DNA of 12,551 bases, taken from positions 1 to 12,551 of the forward strand of contig JAISQV010000093.1 of assembly GCA_031273985.1 (NCBI GenBank), written 5' to 3'. Position 1 is the stretch's first letter. Every line of letters begins with the position of its first letter. The notes under the pieces were generated by a model. That model saw nothing but the letters and a program-made list of their open reading frames with translations. It had not been told where the DNA came from and did no database searches. The position numbers and the translations under genes were made by a program. This document shows, piece by piece, positions 1-7,173 of this stretch. This stretch comes from Spirochaetaceae bacterium (GTDB lineage Bacteria; Spirochaetota; Spirochaetia; Treponematales; Breznakiellaceae).

Positions 1-267
1 ATCCTTGCCCAGTTTGAGCCCTTCGGGTACCGTTCCGTGATTGTTACCAAGATTGACGAAACGGGCAGGCTGGGAAATGTGATCAGCGCCCTGGCGGACA
101 GGAGGAAAAGCCTTTCCTACATCACGGCGGGCCAGGGAGTGCCCAAGGATATTCAAAAGGCCGATGTAACGCAGATGCTCATTAATCTTGAAGGATTCAA
201 GATTGACCGGACCAGACTGGAAAGCCGGTTTCCCGGTGATAAAACTGAAGTAATTGAATGGAGCTAG
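1..267 (+). CDS. flhF: FlhF, flagellar SRP-type GTPase (3' end only)
   Basis: Only the last 88 codons are present, because the gene begins before the window. FlhF is a membrane-associated GTPase of the SRP54/FtsY family that directs the first flagellar components to the cell pole. What is visible is the C-terminal part of the G domain: the guanine-specificity motif TKIDET near positions 43-60 and the closing loop TAGQGVPKDI near 124-153, both typical of SRP GTPases. The frame runs open from base 1, so the GTG at 37 is an internal valine and not a start. The stop codon (265-267) is one base before the flhG start, so the two are surely co-transcribed. FtsY would share these motifs, but the following flhG settles the identity. 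Confidence 0.93.
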   Translation: MLAQFEPFGYRSVIVTKIDETGRLGNVISALADRRKSLSYITAGQGVPKDIQKADVTQMLINLEGFKIDRTRLESRFPGDKTEVIEWS

Positions 268-268
268 C

Positions 269-1144
269 ATGGAAGATCAGGCGGAAAAGCTGCGGGAAAT
301 GATGCGGAAAAAGAGTGACGGCGGCGCTCAGGGCAGGGAAGGAAAGAAGACCCGGATCGTTACCGTTACCTCCGGCAAGGGCGGGGTGGGGAAGACCAAT
401 GTGTCGGTGAACATGGCCCTGGCCTATGCGCGGATAGGAAAGAAGGTGGTGGTCATGGATGCGGATTTGGGGCTTGCCAATGTCAATGTCATGCTCAACA
501 TGATCCCCAAATTCAACCTTTATCATGTGATACGAAAACAGAAAACCATGCGCGAAATAATGGTGGAAACCGAGTATGGCATATCCATTGTGGCGGGGGC
601 GTCGGGTTTTTCAAAAATAGCGAATCTGAGCGAGGAGGAAAGGCAGAATTTTATAACCGAGCTGGGCACCCTTTCCAATGCGGACATCATCATCATTGAT
701 ACTGCCGCCGGTGTCTCCAGCAATGTGCTTGATTTTATCGCCGCCGCGGACGATGCGGTCATTGTTACCACCCCGGAACCGACGGCCATCACCGACGCAT
801 ACGGGATCATCAAGATCATAGCCACGGAGATTGACAGTCTCAACATGGGCCTCAAGCTTGTGGTGAACCGGGTAAAGACCGTGGCGGAGGCAAAGAAGGT
901 CGCGGACCGCATGACCGGCATAGCCGGGCAGTTTTTGAATCTCAAGGTGGAGTACCTGGGCTTTATCTACGACGACGTAACCGTCTCCCATGCGGTGCTC
1001 AGGCAGAAGCCCTTCATGGTGATAGATCCCAAGTGCAAGGCCTCCCTGTGCGTTCAGCACATCGTGGGCCGCATGGAGAAGAGCGAGCTCCGGGAAAGCG
1101 GCGGTTTTACGGAGATGCTGAAACGCCTCTTTGGGCGGAAGTAG
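269..1144 (+). CDS. flhG: FlhG (FleN/YlxH), MinD-like flagellar-number ATPase
   Basis: The product is a 291-residue MinD/ParA-family ATPase that partners FlhF and limits flagellar number and placement. The deviant Walker A motif KGGVGKT lies at residues 37-43, the switch region DADLGLANVN starts at D64, and the Walker B-type stretch IIIDTAAG is at about 141-148. A conserved TTPEPTAITDAYG segment follows. The N-terminus carries DQAEKLR (residues 3-9), matching the DQAxxLR motif known in FlhG to stimulate the FlhF GTPase. I chose ATG 269 because GGAG at 260-263 gives a proper ribosome binding site and the motif then sits at the extreme N-terminus. A TTG at 254 in the same frame would overlap flhF and adds nothing conserved. 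Length is normal for the family. Confidence 0.95.
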   Translation: MEDQAEKLREMMRKKSDGGAQGREGKKTRIVTVTSGKGGVGKTNVSVNMALAYARIGKKVVVMDADLGLANVNVMLNMIPKFNLYHVIRKQKTMREIMVETEYGISIVAGASGFSKIANLSEEERQNFITELGTLSNADIIIIDTAAGVSSNVLDFIAAADDAVIVTTPEPTAITDAYGIIKIIATEIDSLNMGLKLVVNRVKTVAEAKKVADRMTGIAGQFLNLKVEYLGFIYDDVTVSHAVLRQKPFMVIDPKCKASLCVQHIVGRMEKSELRESGGFTEMLKRLFGRK

Positions 1145-1157
1145 CGCGGGGGCCGGG

Positions 1158-1982
1158 ATGATTAACTTCAAGCTGGGCGCCGTAGCCGCGGCCCTGGGTT
1201 TTCTGCTTTCCCTCATGGTGGGGCTCCTTACGGGGGCGGGGCTCTTCGCCCTGGTGCGGGCCTTGTTGTTCGGCGCTTTTTTCTTTGTCCTGGCCTGCGG
1301 GCTGTACATAGCCGTAAGCCGATTCCTCCCGGAATTGCTGGAACTTTCCGCCTCCCCCGGCACGGAGAACGAGCCCGGTTCGCGGGTGAATATTTCCGTG
1401 GAAGGGGACGTGGGGTCCGGCGCTTTCGATTTTGCCTCCCCCGCCGGGAGGGGCGCTGAGGAGGCCGGTTTCGATCCCGGCGCCCCCATCCCCAATGCGG
1501 CTCTGGATCAGCTCGGCGAAGATGCGTATACTAGAGAAGGGGCTTCCGCAGGCCCCGCTCCGGCCGCCGGGCCGGGCTTTGAGGCTCCCGTCTTTGAAAC
1601 CGGCGCCGCCCCCCCGATCTTTGAAAGCGGGCCGCTGTCTTCAGCCGGATCGCCCGTGCCGCCGGAGGAGGGGGCCGCCCTGCCCGGCGGGGCGGACAAC
1701 CCCGATTCCGTGGACGTGCTTCCGGACCTTGAGGCCATGTCCCAGGCTTTTTTGGCCTCCACCCAGGAGGCGGAGCAGGGCGGCGGGGAAGCGGAGGGGG
1801 AAAATGACCCTTTTGAGGGGGGGGGACCGCCGGATACGAAGGAGGGTGTCTTTGAAGTATCCGTTTCCGGCAGAAGCAGGGCGCCGGCCCCCTATATTGG
1901 GAATAAACCTGTGGCTTTGGAGGGGGACTTTCCACCCAAAGATATAGCTCAGGCTCTACAGACCATACTGAAGCGGGAATAG
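1158..1982 (+). CDS. Two-helix membrane protein of the flagellar operon, unknown function
   Basis: The product is a 274-residue protein that I do not recognise as a named family. Two hydrophobic segments (about residues 6-24 and 28-53) should anchor it in the inner membrane. After residue 60 comes a long acidic region rich in Gly, Pro, Ala and Glu, probably disordered, with loosely repeated phrases such as FETGAAPPIFESG. The last 40 residues (FEVSVSGRSRAP, then EGDFPPKDIAQALQTILK) look more ordered and may be the conserved, functional end. ATG 1158 follows flhG by 13 nt. An in-frame TTG at 1131 would overlap flhG and is less likely. Its place between flhG and whiG suggests a motility role, but that is inference from position only. 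The very GC-rich middle explains the long open antisense frames here. Confidence 0.85.
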   Translation: MINFKLGAVAAALGFLLSLMVGLLTGAGLFALVRALLFGAFFFVLACGLYIAVSRFLPELLELSASPGTENEPGSRVNISVEGDVGSGAFDFASPAGRGAEEAGFDPGAPIPNAALDQLGEDAYTREGASAGPAPAAGPGFEAPVFETGAAPPIFESGPLSSAGSPVPPEEGAALPGGADNPDSVDVLPDLEAMSQAFLASTQEAEQGGGEAEGENDPFEGGGPPDTKEGVFEVSVSGRSRAPAPYIGNKPVALEGDFPPKDIAQALQTILKRE

Positions 1983-2056
1983 GCAGCCCCTTAACCGGAG
2001 AAGTGCGACAGGCTGCCAGACGGCCCGGAGAGCCTTGATTGAATTCCAGGGCAGCC
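1982..2056 (+). other. Leader before whiG with mutually exclusive 7-bp pairings
   Basis: The 157-nt gap before whiG is the only sizeable break in the flagellar operon. GGCTGCC at 2011-2017 can pair perfectly with GGCAGCC at 1982-1988 or with GGCAGCC at 2050-2056, so two alternative hairpins are possible. There is no U-run after either, so a terminator is not supported. Short GC-rich complementarity is easy to find by chance in such sequence, and the regulatory reading is weak. Confidence 0.2.
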
Positions 2057-2126
2057 CACGCGCAGCGGGCAGTCAGACTACCAAGGGAAAAGGCCCCTCC
2101 AGGGCGGCGGGTTCTGGGGGCGGCCC

Positions 2127-2133
2127 GGAAGGA
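2127..2133 (+). promoter_or_regulatory. Ribosome binding site that fixes the whiG start
   Basis: GGAAGGA lies 6 nt before ATG 2140. The same frame stays open upstream to a TTG at 2035, but the extra 35 residues would be a Gly/Ser/Arg-rich stretch with no sigma-factor character. This site therefore supports the ATG. Confidence 0.7.
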
Positions 2134-2139
2134 TCGATT

Positions 2140-2952
2140 ATGGAGAAGCTCCTCGGGAATAGCCGGAAGGATTATTCCCCGGAAGAAAAAACGGAAGAGG
2201 AACTTTGGGTAGAATACCGGGCGACCAGAGACCCGGTTATCCGCGAGGGCTTCATCAAACAGTACGCTCCGCTGGTGAAGTATGTGGCCGGGAAGGTCGC
2301 CGTGGGGATGCCCCACAATGTGGAGTTTGATGATCTCGTGGGCTTCGGTGTGTTCGGGCTCATCGACGCCATAGATAAATTCGATCCCGAAAAGAATGTT
2401 AAATTCAAGACCTATGCGGTAACCCGTATCCGGGGAGCCATATTCGACGAACTCCGCTCCATAGACTGGGTGCCCCGTTCCGTGCGGCAAAAGACCCGGG
2501 AGGTGGAGGACGCCATAGGCGTTCTGGAGGCCCAGTTGGGCCGTACCGCCACGGATCAGGAGATAGCCGCCTCCCTGGGCATGACCGGGGAAGAATTTAC
2601 CAAGACCATGATGAAGATATCCGGCACCTCCATGCTTTCCCTGAACGATGTGTGGTTTTCCGGGGACGAGAACGACAAGGTTTCCATAGGCGACAGCATA
2701 GAATCCCCGGTGAGCCTTAACCCCGATGTCATAGTCGAAAAAGATGAAATACGCCGGGTCATTGTCAATTCAATCAATGAACTTCCCGATAAGGAAAAGA
2801 AGATTCTGGTCCTGTACTACTACGAAGATTTAACGTTGAAGGAGATAGGACAGGTACTGGAAGTTACCGAATCCCGCGTCTCTCAGCTCCACACCAAGGC
2901 CATACTGCGCCTCAGGGCAAAACTGACCAACATACGCAAGGGAATCGTCTGA
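2140..2952 (+). CDS. whiG: Flagellar RNA polymerase sigma factor (FliA/WhiG, sigma-28 type)
   Basis: The product is a 270-residue sigma-70-superfamily factor of the group that transcribes late flagellar and chemotaxis genes. Region 2 is clear (about residues 40-115): QYAPLVKYVAGKV, then FDDLVGFGVFGLIDAIDKFD, then KFKTYAVTRIRGAIFDELRS and the DWVPRSVR motif characteristic of FliA/WhiG factors. A region 3 segment follows (GRTATDQEIAASLGM). Region 4 starts at about residue 215 (LPDKEKKILVLYYYEDLTLKEIG) and contains the helix-turn-helix for the -35 element. Length is typical. It sits between a membrane protein gene and fapA, 18 nt before the latter, as expected in a spirochaete motility operon. 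No anti-sigma FlgM gene is seen in the window. fliA is an equally usable name. Confidence 0.95.
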   Translation: MEKLLGNSRKDYSPEEKTEEELWVEYRATRDPVIREGFIKQYAPLVKYVAGKVAVGMPHNVEFDDLVGFGVFGLIDAIDKFDPEKNVKFKTYAVTRIRGAIFDELRSIDWVPRSVRQKTREVEDAIGVLEAQLGRTATDQEIAASLGMTGEEFTKTMMKISGTSMLSLNDVWFSGDENDKVSIGDSIESPVSLNPDVIVEKDEIRRVIVNSINELPDKEKKILVLYYYEDLTLKEIGQVLEVTESRVSQLHTKAILRLRAKLTNIRKGIV

Positions 2953-2970
2953 CAGGCATGAGGGGGATTC

Positions 2971-4929
2971 GTGGACTTTATCCAGCTTCAGCAGAAAATA
3001 AAGGAAAGGCTCAAAGAGGATAGGTCCGTCCGCATTATCAATGCCGAAGGCCCCACCATAGAAGCCGCGGTTGCGCAGGCGGCGACACTGCTGGACATAC
3101 CGGTACGGCGCCTTGAATACGAGGTGCTGGAGCGGGGCTTCCCCGGTTTCCTGGGAGCGGGAAAAAAGATATGGAAGATCAGCGCCTACGAGCGGGCCCG
3201 CCTTGAGGAAGACGCCGGGGAAGAGGAAACCTTCGATGAGGCCTTTGCGGACGGTGAGGCGGCGGAGGAGGACCGGGACGGGGATTGCTTCGTCCAGCTT
3301 ACCCGGGAAGGAGTCATGCTCAAGGTAACGCCTCCTGAGGGCCGGGGCAAGCGGGTTTCGGAAGCCCGCGCCCTGACGCTGGTAAACAGCCGGCCCATAA
3401 ACAATTTGGATGCAGCGCTCCTTGCCACGGTCGTGAAACAAGCGAAGTCCTCCTACGTCCGGGTGGCCGATTTTACGCGCAGCCCGGCCAACGACACCTC
3501 CATCGAAGTGGAGCTCGCCGAGCAGGACATGAAAGCCTGGATGCGGGTTACCGCCCCCGGTCCGGGAGGCTGCGATCTCAGCGCGGAAGAGTACCTCAGC
3601 CAGATCAAGGCCAACCGGATTTACTACGGCCTTAAAGAGGATTATATCCGGGATTTTGCCGACCGCCCGGTCTATCGGGAAGCGGTGCTGGTGGCGGAGG
3701 GGATCAAGCCCGTCAACGGACGGGACGCCTTCATACAGTACAATTTTGAGACGGTGCCCAACAAGGTCCGTATGCGCGAGGGCGCCGACGGGCGGGTGGA
3801 TTTCAAGCAGCTAAACATCATCCAGAATGTGGTTCAGGGGCAGCCCCTGGCCCGGAAGGTTCCCGCCGAGGAGGGGGTGGACGGAATGTCCATTTCCGGC
3901 ACCCTGCTTCCCGCCAACGACGGCCGGGACATAGACCTGCCCCTGGGCGTGAATGTCCATGTTGCGGAGGACGGCGTTACCATCGTGGCGGACATAAACG
4001 GCCAGGTGGTCATGTCCGGGGACAAGATCAATGTGGAGCCTTCCTACATAGTGCAGGGGAATGTGGGGCTTAAAACCGGAAACATAGACTTCCTGGGCAA
4101 CGTGATAATCAACGGCAATGTGGAAGACGGATTCTCCGTTAAATCCGCGGGGAACATCGAAGTCAACGGCATGGTGGAACGGGCGCAGCTTGAGGCCGAA
4201 GGGGACATCATCATACACCAGGGGGTTACCGGAAAGGGCAGCGGCGCCATACGGGCGGGCCGCTCCCTCTGGGCCAAGTTCATTGAGAACAGTATCGTTG
4301 TGGCGGGCAACATGGTCGTGGTGAATGACGGCATCGTCAACTCCCATGTCGACGCCTTTGGCCGCATCGTGGTTCAGGGCAAGCGGGCCAACATCGTGGG
4401 GGGGCGGCTCAGGGCCAGCGAGGAGATCATGGCAAAGGCCATAGGCAGCCCCATCAGCGGCACCGAGACGATCTGCGAGGTGGGCTACGATCTCAAGGCC
4501 AAGCTCCGCTTCGATCAACTCAGCGCCCGGAGCGAAGAGCTCGCGGAGGAGCTGGAGGAGCTGGAGCACAACCTCCAGGCTCTGATCAACATCAAGAAAC
4601 AGCGCAAGGGCCTTCCCGATGAAAAGGAACAGGAGCTGCGGGACATGACCCAAAAACGCCAGGCCATGATCGCCGAAACACGGGCTCTGGGCTACGAGAC
4701 GGCCAAGTTAAAGGAGATTCTGGACCAGAATACCGTGACGGGCAAGATATCCGCCTCGGACAAGGTCTACTCCGGGGTAAAAATAGTCATCCGGGACATA
4801 CGGGAGGATGTGCGCAACGACTTCAGCGCGGTAAGTTTCAGCCTGGAAAATGGCCTGATACGGGTCAACAAGTACGAGGAGCCCGGCGAGGAGCTACAGA
4901 GGCAGATAGATGCCAATTCAACCGATTGA
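2971..4929 (+). CDS. fapA: FapA, DUF342 flagellar assembly protein with N-terminal Jag-N domain
   Basis: The product is a 652-residue cytoplasmic protein. Residues 1 to about 75 form a Jag-N-type domain, with an EGPTIEAAVAQAATLL helix followed by the YEVLERGFPGFLGAGKK signature. The FapA/DUF342 region follows. Between about residues 361 and 515 there are many short repeats of the form GNVxxxGNIxxxGxV, as expected for a right-handed beta-helix. From about 515 to 590 there is a charged heptad-like coiled coil (ELAEELEELEHNLQALINIKKQ), then a short C-terminal beta-rich tail. FapA proteins are linked to flagellar assembly and positioning in other bacteria; the biochemical role is not settled. The start is GTG 2971 with AGGGGG at 2961-2966. 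The nearby ATG at 2958 is out of frame. The 3' end overlaps the next gene by 20 nt. Confidence 0.9.
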   Translation: MDFIQLQQKIKERLKEDRSVRIINAEGPTIEAAVAQAATLLDIPVRRLEYEVLERGFPGFLGAGKKIWKISAYERARLEEDAGEEETFDEAFADGEAAEEDRDGDCFVQLTREGVMLKVTPPEGRGKRVSEARALTLVNSRPINNLDAALLATVVKQAKSSYVRVADFTRSPANDTSIEVELAEQDMKAWMRVTAPGPGGCDLSAEEYLSQIKANRIYYGLKEDYIRDFADRPVYREAVLVAEGIKPVNGRDAFIQYNFETVPNKVRMREGADGRVDFKQLNIIQNVVQGQPLARKVPAEEGVDGMSISGTLLPANDGRDIDLPLGVNVHVAEDGVTIVADINGQVVMSGDKINVEPSYIVQGNVGLKTGNIDFLGNVIINGNVEDGFSVKSAGNIEVNGMVERAQLEAEGDIIIHQGVTGKGSGAIRAGRSLWAKFIENSIVVAGNMVVVNDGIVNSHVDAFGRIVVQGKRANIVGGRLRASEEIMAKAIGSPISGTETICEVGYDLKAKLRFDQLSARSEELAEELEELEHNLQALINIKKQRKGLPDEKEQELRDMTQKRQAMIAETRALGYETAKLKEILDQNTVTGKISASDKVYSGVKIVIRDIREDVRNDFSAVSFSLENGLIRVNKYEEPGEELQRQIDANSTD

Positions 4930-5236
4930 TCTTCAGACTCTCTTTACCCAGCTCGATAAGGTTGGCAAGAATCAATCCCTGCAAAAAGAAGGGGCCCAGC
5001 TCCAGGCCGCGGTCCAGAGCGCCCAGCTTCAGAAAAAGACCGAAGAAAAGGACCACACGGTGAACGAAACCCACGACACCGGCGAGGGCACGGAGCGGAT
5101 CAAGGACAGGCCGGGCCGGGGCCGTTCCGGCGGCGGCTACTACCGGGGCAGGGAGCATACGGAAGACGAAGAGGACCCCTCCACGGACTTCATCCGGGAC
5201 CCGGACCTGGGCAGAAATCTTGATGTAAGCGGTTAA
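4910..5236 (+). CDS. Small hydrophilic coiled-coil protein of the flagellar operon, unknown function
   Basis: The product is a 108-residue soluble protein with no signal peptide or membrane segment. Residues 1-45 are Leu/Gln-rich and helical in character (LFTQLDKVGKNQSLQKEGAQL). The rest is strongly charged, with a Gly/Arg-rich patch (RPGRGRSGGGYYRGRE) and an acidic end. I do not recognise a family. ATG 4910 lies inside the end of fapA, giving a 20-nt overlap that implies translational coupling, and the next start is only 5 nt after its stop. Codon use resembles its neighbours. Position argues for a motility accessory; no biochemical role can be read from the sequence. Confidence 0.8.
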   Translation: MPIQPIDLQTLFTQLDKVGKNQSLQKEGAQLQAAVQSAQLQKKTEEKDHTVNETHDTGEGTERIKDRPGRGRSGGGYYRGREHTEDEEDPSTDFIRDPDLGRNLDVSG

Positions 5237-5241
5237 GGGTC

Positions 5242-5889
5242 ATGACCCCCTCTTTCTTTATTTCCGCCGCGGCCCTCGTCGTATCCTGCTTTTCCTTCCT
5301 CTTCCTCCTGCGCTACCTCCGCCGGCGCACCGGCGAGGAGCGTATTCTGGCGGAATTCCGCGATGAGATAGACGGCATGATAACGGAGTTGAACGAGGCC
5401 ACCGTGCGGGACGAGACCCTGGTGGAGCAGCGTATACGGACCCTCCGCGCCCTCCTGGAGGACACGGACCGGCGTATCGCCACCTACGTGCGAGAACTGG
5501 AGCGCCGGCAGGCCCAGGCGGCGGCGCTGGACGAATCCGGCCTGAGCCTTGCCGGGGAGGGGGATTCGGGGGCGGAGGAAAAGCCTCCCGCCGCGCCGCG
5601 CCCCCCCGCAACGCCCCCCGAAGCCCCCGCCGGGGGGCCTTTTCAGGCCGCTCCCGCAGCAGCGCCTCCGCCCGGCGAGGTGCACCCCCGGATACGGCGC
5701 GCCGCCCGGCAGATCATTCCCAGCCCCAAACCCTTTGCGGAACGGGCCATGGAACTCTACCGGGCGGGCCTCTCCCCCGGCCTCATCGCCTCAAAGCTGG
5801 GCGTTACCGTAACGGAGGTGGAACTCACCGTAACCCTGGCGAAGCGGAAGGGCTCCGCCCAGGAAGACCCCGGTCCGGAGGCAACGTAG
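5242..5889 (+). CDS. SwrB/DUF6115-like membrane-anchored flagellar accessory protein
   Basis: The 215-residue product has one N-terminal membrane helix (about residues 4-24), a charged coiled-coil stretch (about 30-95), a Pro/Ala-rich linker (about 100-150) and a helix-turn-helix-like C-terminus from about residue 165 (AERAMELYRAGLSPGLIASKLG, then VTEVELTVTLAKRK). This layout and the C-terminal pattern resemble DUF6115 proteins and Bacillus SwrB, which is encoded just after the flagellar sigma factor and promotes flagellar export-apparatus assembly. Homology is my inference from architecture and position. The ATG at 5242 has AAGGG unusually close before it (about 2 nt spacing). It is the last gene of the operon; a hairpin follows at 5995. 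Confidence 0.75.
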   Translation: MTPSFFISAAALVVSCFSFLFLLRYLRRRTGEERILAEFRDEIDGMITELNEATVRDETLVEQRIRTLRALLEDTDRRIATYVRELERRQAQAAALDESGLSLAGEGDSGAEEKPPAAPRPPATPPEAPAGGPFQAAPAAAPPPGEVHPRIRRAARQIIPSPKPFAERAMELYRAGLSPGLIASKLGVTVTEVELTVTLAKRKGSAQEDPGPEAT

Positions 5890-5943
5890 CACTGGGCTAT
5901 ACTTGTGGATATGCCGTATTAACAGGTCTGAAATCAGGGAGAA

Positions 5944-6026
5944 CCACGGACGGCACGGACAAAGAGGGAATTTTAAACAAAAAGTCAGTGTAGTCCACTT
6001 TTCCTTTAAAACTGGCGGAAAAGTGG
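5944..6026. repeat. Imperfect inverted repeat of the CACGGAC type (copy A)
   Basis: Left arm 5944-5960 contains two roughly 10-nt units based on CACGGAC. Right arm 5984-5998 reads GTCAGTGTAGTCCAC, and its reverse complement matches the left arm at 10 of 13 positions in the core. The right arm runs into a perfect hairpin (5995-6026) of the form ACTTTTCC, 12 nt, GGAAAA. That same arrangement recurs inside the element at 9760-9886. It is intergenic and non-coding. Confidence 0.6.
5995..6026 (+). terminator. Hairpin between convergent transcripts, probable terminator
   Basis: CCACTTTTCC (5995-6004) and GGAAAAGTGG (6017-6026) form a perfect 10-bp stem with a 12-nt loop. On the plus strand it is followed by a T-rich stretch (TTAATATTTTCTTC), so it could end the flagellar operon. 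On the minus strand it lies 47 nt beyond the stop of the convergent gene, with a weaker T-rich follow-on. The large loop and moderate GC content make it a mediocre terminator, and it may primarily be part of the repeat at 5944. Confidence 0.45.
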
Positions 6027-6072
6027 TTAATATTTTCTTCGCCCTACCCGCAGCTTAATTGCAGACTCCGTA

Positions 6073-7092
6073 CTAGAGCTGGAAGCGGACTCCCAGCGTC
6101 ACCCCGTAGCCCAGGGCGCCGAAGTTGAAGTTGTTCCCCGTACCGGCCATGACGGAAATGTCCAGCTTTATGACGGCCATGTTAAAGGCAATGCCGCCGA
6201 AGAAGCGGAGCCCAAAGCCCTCTACTTCCTTAATGGACGAAAAACCGGCGCTGCCGTCAAACTCCACACCGTATTCTGCCGCAATATCGTCCAGCGTTGC
6301 GCCGCCGGAGGGAGTTATCGCAGCCTTTGCCGTATAGCCCGCCTTTGTCCGGGCATAGTTCAGCCCCACCCCGCCGTAGGGGGTAAAAAGAATGAAGGAC
6401 TTTGAAATCTGGGCCTTGAGTTCAAAACTCAGCGTCTCCCAGGAAAATTCCAGGGAAGGGTCAACCAGCGACAGGGTGGCGCCGGAGCCGAAAGTGCTCG
6501 GGTCCAACTCAAAGTTAAGATCACCCACCCTGGCGAGGATTCCGCCGGAAAGATAGTTTACCCCAAAACCCAGGGACACCGCGGGAATCGCCAGGCGGTC
6601 CTTGAGCAGCGCGTAACGCAGGTCCCCGCCCACCAGCAGGTAGCGCAACTGGAAGTCATCGCCGCCTGCGGGGGGAAAGTAGCCTGCCTTGACGCCCAGA
6701 TCAAAGGGCAGCACAAAGCCCCCGATGCGCCCCTCCACCGTGTAGCCCGGATTGGGAAAGACGCCCGCCGGAAGCTGGGGAACACCGAAAGAGGTCAGCA
6801 GACCGTTTAACTTTTCGGTCTTGATCGTCGTTATCCCCGCGGCCAGGCCCGTGCCAAAGTGGGGCGGCACGCCCAGCAGTTGTCCAATGTACGCGTCCGA
6901 CCAGTTAAGCCCCAGCGTGGAATTTAACGGCAAAGAATCGGCCATTTGGGTGGAAAAGGCGTCAATGCCATCTTTGAGTTCCTGAAAGGAGTTTTGGGCA
7001 AAAGCCGGCCCCGCCGCCAGCAAAACCAACGCAAGAACGAGAGGCCGCACCGCCGGAAGGGCGCCGCGGAATCTTTGACTGTATATTCTCAT
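6073..7092 (-). CDS. Secreted, probably outer-membrane beta-barrel protein
   Basis: The product is a 339-residue protein with a clear Sec signal peptide: basic N-terminus, hydrophobic core LVLALVLLAAGPAFA, and likely signal peptidase I cleavage after A32. The mature part is rich in Gly, aromatic residues and alternating hydrophobic stretches. It ends in GYGVTLGVRFQL, a pattern typical of a closing beta strand, so an outer-membrane barrel is the best guess. Early motifs such as LNWSDAYIGQLLGVPPHFG resemble treponemal outer-surface hypothetical proteins, but I cannot name a function. ATG 7092 is chosen because it gives a complete leader. The Shine-Dalgarno is poor and a TATACT box lies just upstream. 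It is monocistronic and convergent with the flagellar operon. Confidence 0.82.
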   Translation of the reverse strand: MRIYSQRFRGALPAVRPLVLALVLLAAGPAFAQNSFQELKDGIDAFSTQMADSLPLNSTLGLNWSDAYIGQLLGVPPHFGTGLAAGITTIKTEKLNGLLTSFGVPQLPAGVFPNPGYTVEGRIGGFVLPFDLGVKAGYFPPAGGDDFQLRYLLVGGDLRYALLKDRLAIPAVSLGFGVNYLSGGILARVGDLNFELDPSTFGSGATLSLVDPSLEFSWETLSFELKAQISKSFILFTPYGGVGLNYARTKAGYTAKAAITPSGGATLDDIAAEYGVEFDGSAGFSSIKEVEGFGLRFFGGIAFNMAVIKLDISVMAGTGNNFNFGALGYGVTLGVRFQL

Positions 7093-7098
7093 GGGTTA

Positions 7099-7104
7099 AG
7101 TATA
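7099..7104 (-). promoter_or_regulatory. Possible -10 box very close to the barrel-protein start
   Basis: On the minus strand TATACT ends 6 nt before the ATG at 7092. A weak CTGGAA could serve as -35 at about 18 nt distance (3 of 6 consensus matches). If used, the message would be nearly leaderless, which would fit the absence of a Shine-Dalgarno sequence. It could equally be chance. Confidence 0.25.
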
Positions 7105-7149
7105 GGGATTCTCCGCGCCGAATTCCAGAGGAGGGGAAGAGGGGCGCAT

Positions 7150-7170
7150 CCCCGCCGTTTCACGGCGGGG
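7150..7170. repeat. Perfect 9-bp stem, 3-nt loop hairpin
   Basis: CCCCGCCGT (7150-7158) and ACGGCGGGG (7162-7170) are exact inverted copies around TTC. There is no T-run on either side, so it is not an intrinsic terminator. It is the first of several hairpins that follow one another to 7387. Confidence 0.7.
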
Positions 7171-7173
7171 ACC

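Noticed and set aside
254..268. TTG start for FlhG overlapping flhF
   Set aside because: ATG 269 with GGAG places the DQAxxLR motif at the N-terminus as in known FlhG proteins.
611..1495. Long open frame antisense to flhG and the following membrane-protein gene
   Set aside because: It overlaps a clearly conserved ATPase, its translation is low-complexity and Pro/Ala/Arg-rich, and GC-rich codon bias leaves antisense frames open.
2035..2139. TTG-initiated extension of WhiG by 35 residues
   Set aside because: The extension is Gly/Ser/Arg-rich and unlike sigma factors, whereas ATG 2140 has a good GGAAGGA site and gives normal length.
1531..2490. 319-codon antisense frame across the end of the membrane-protein gene and the start of whiG
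   Set aside because: It crosses two plus-strand genes, is dominated by Pro/Arg runs from the GC-rich linker, and has no ribosome binding site or domain.
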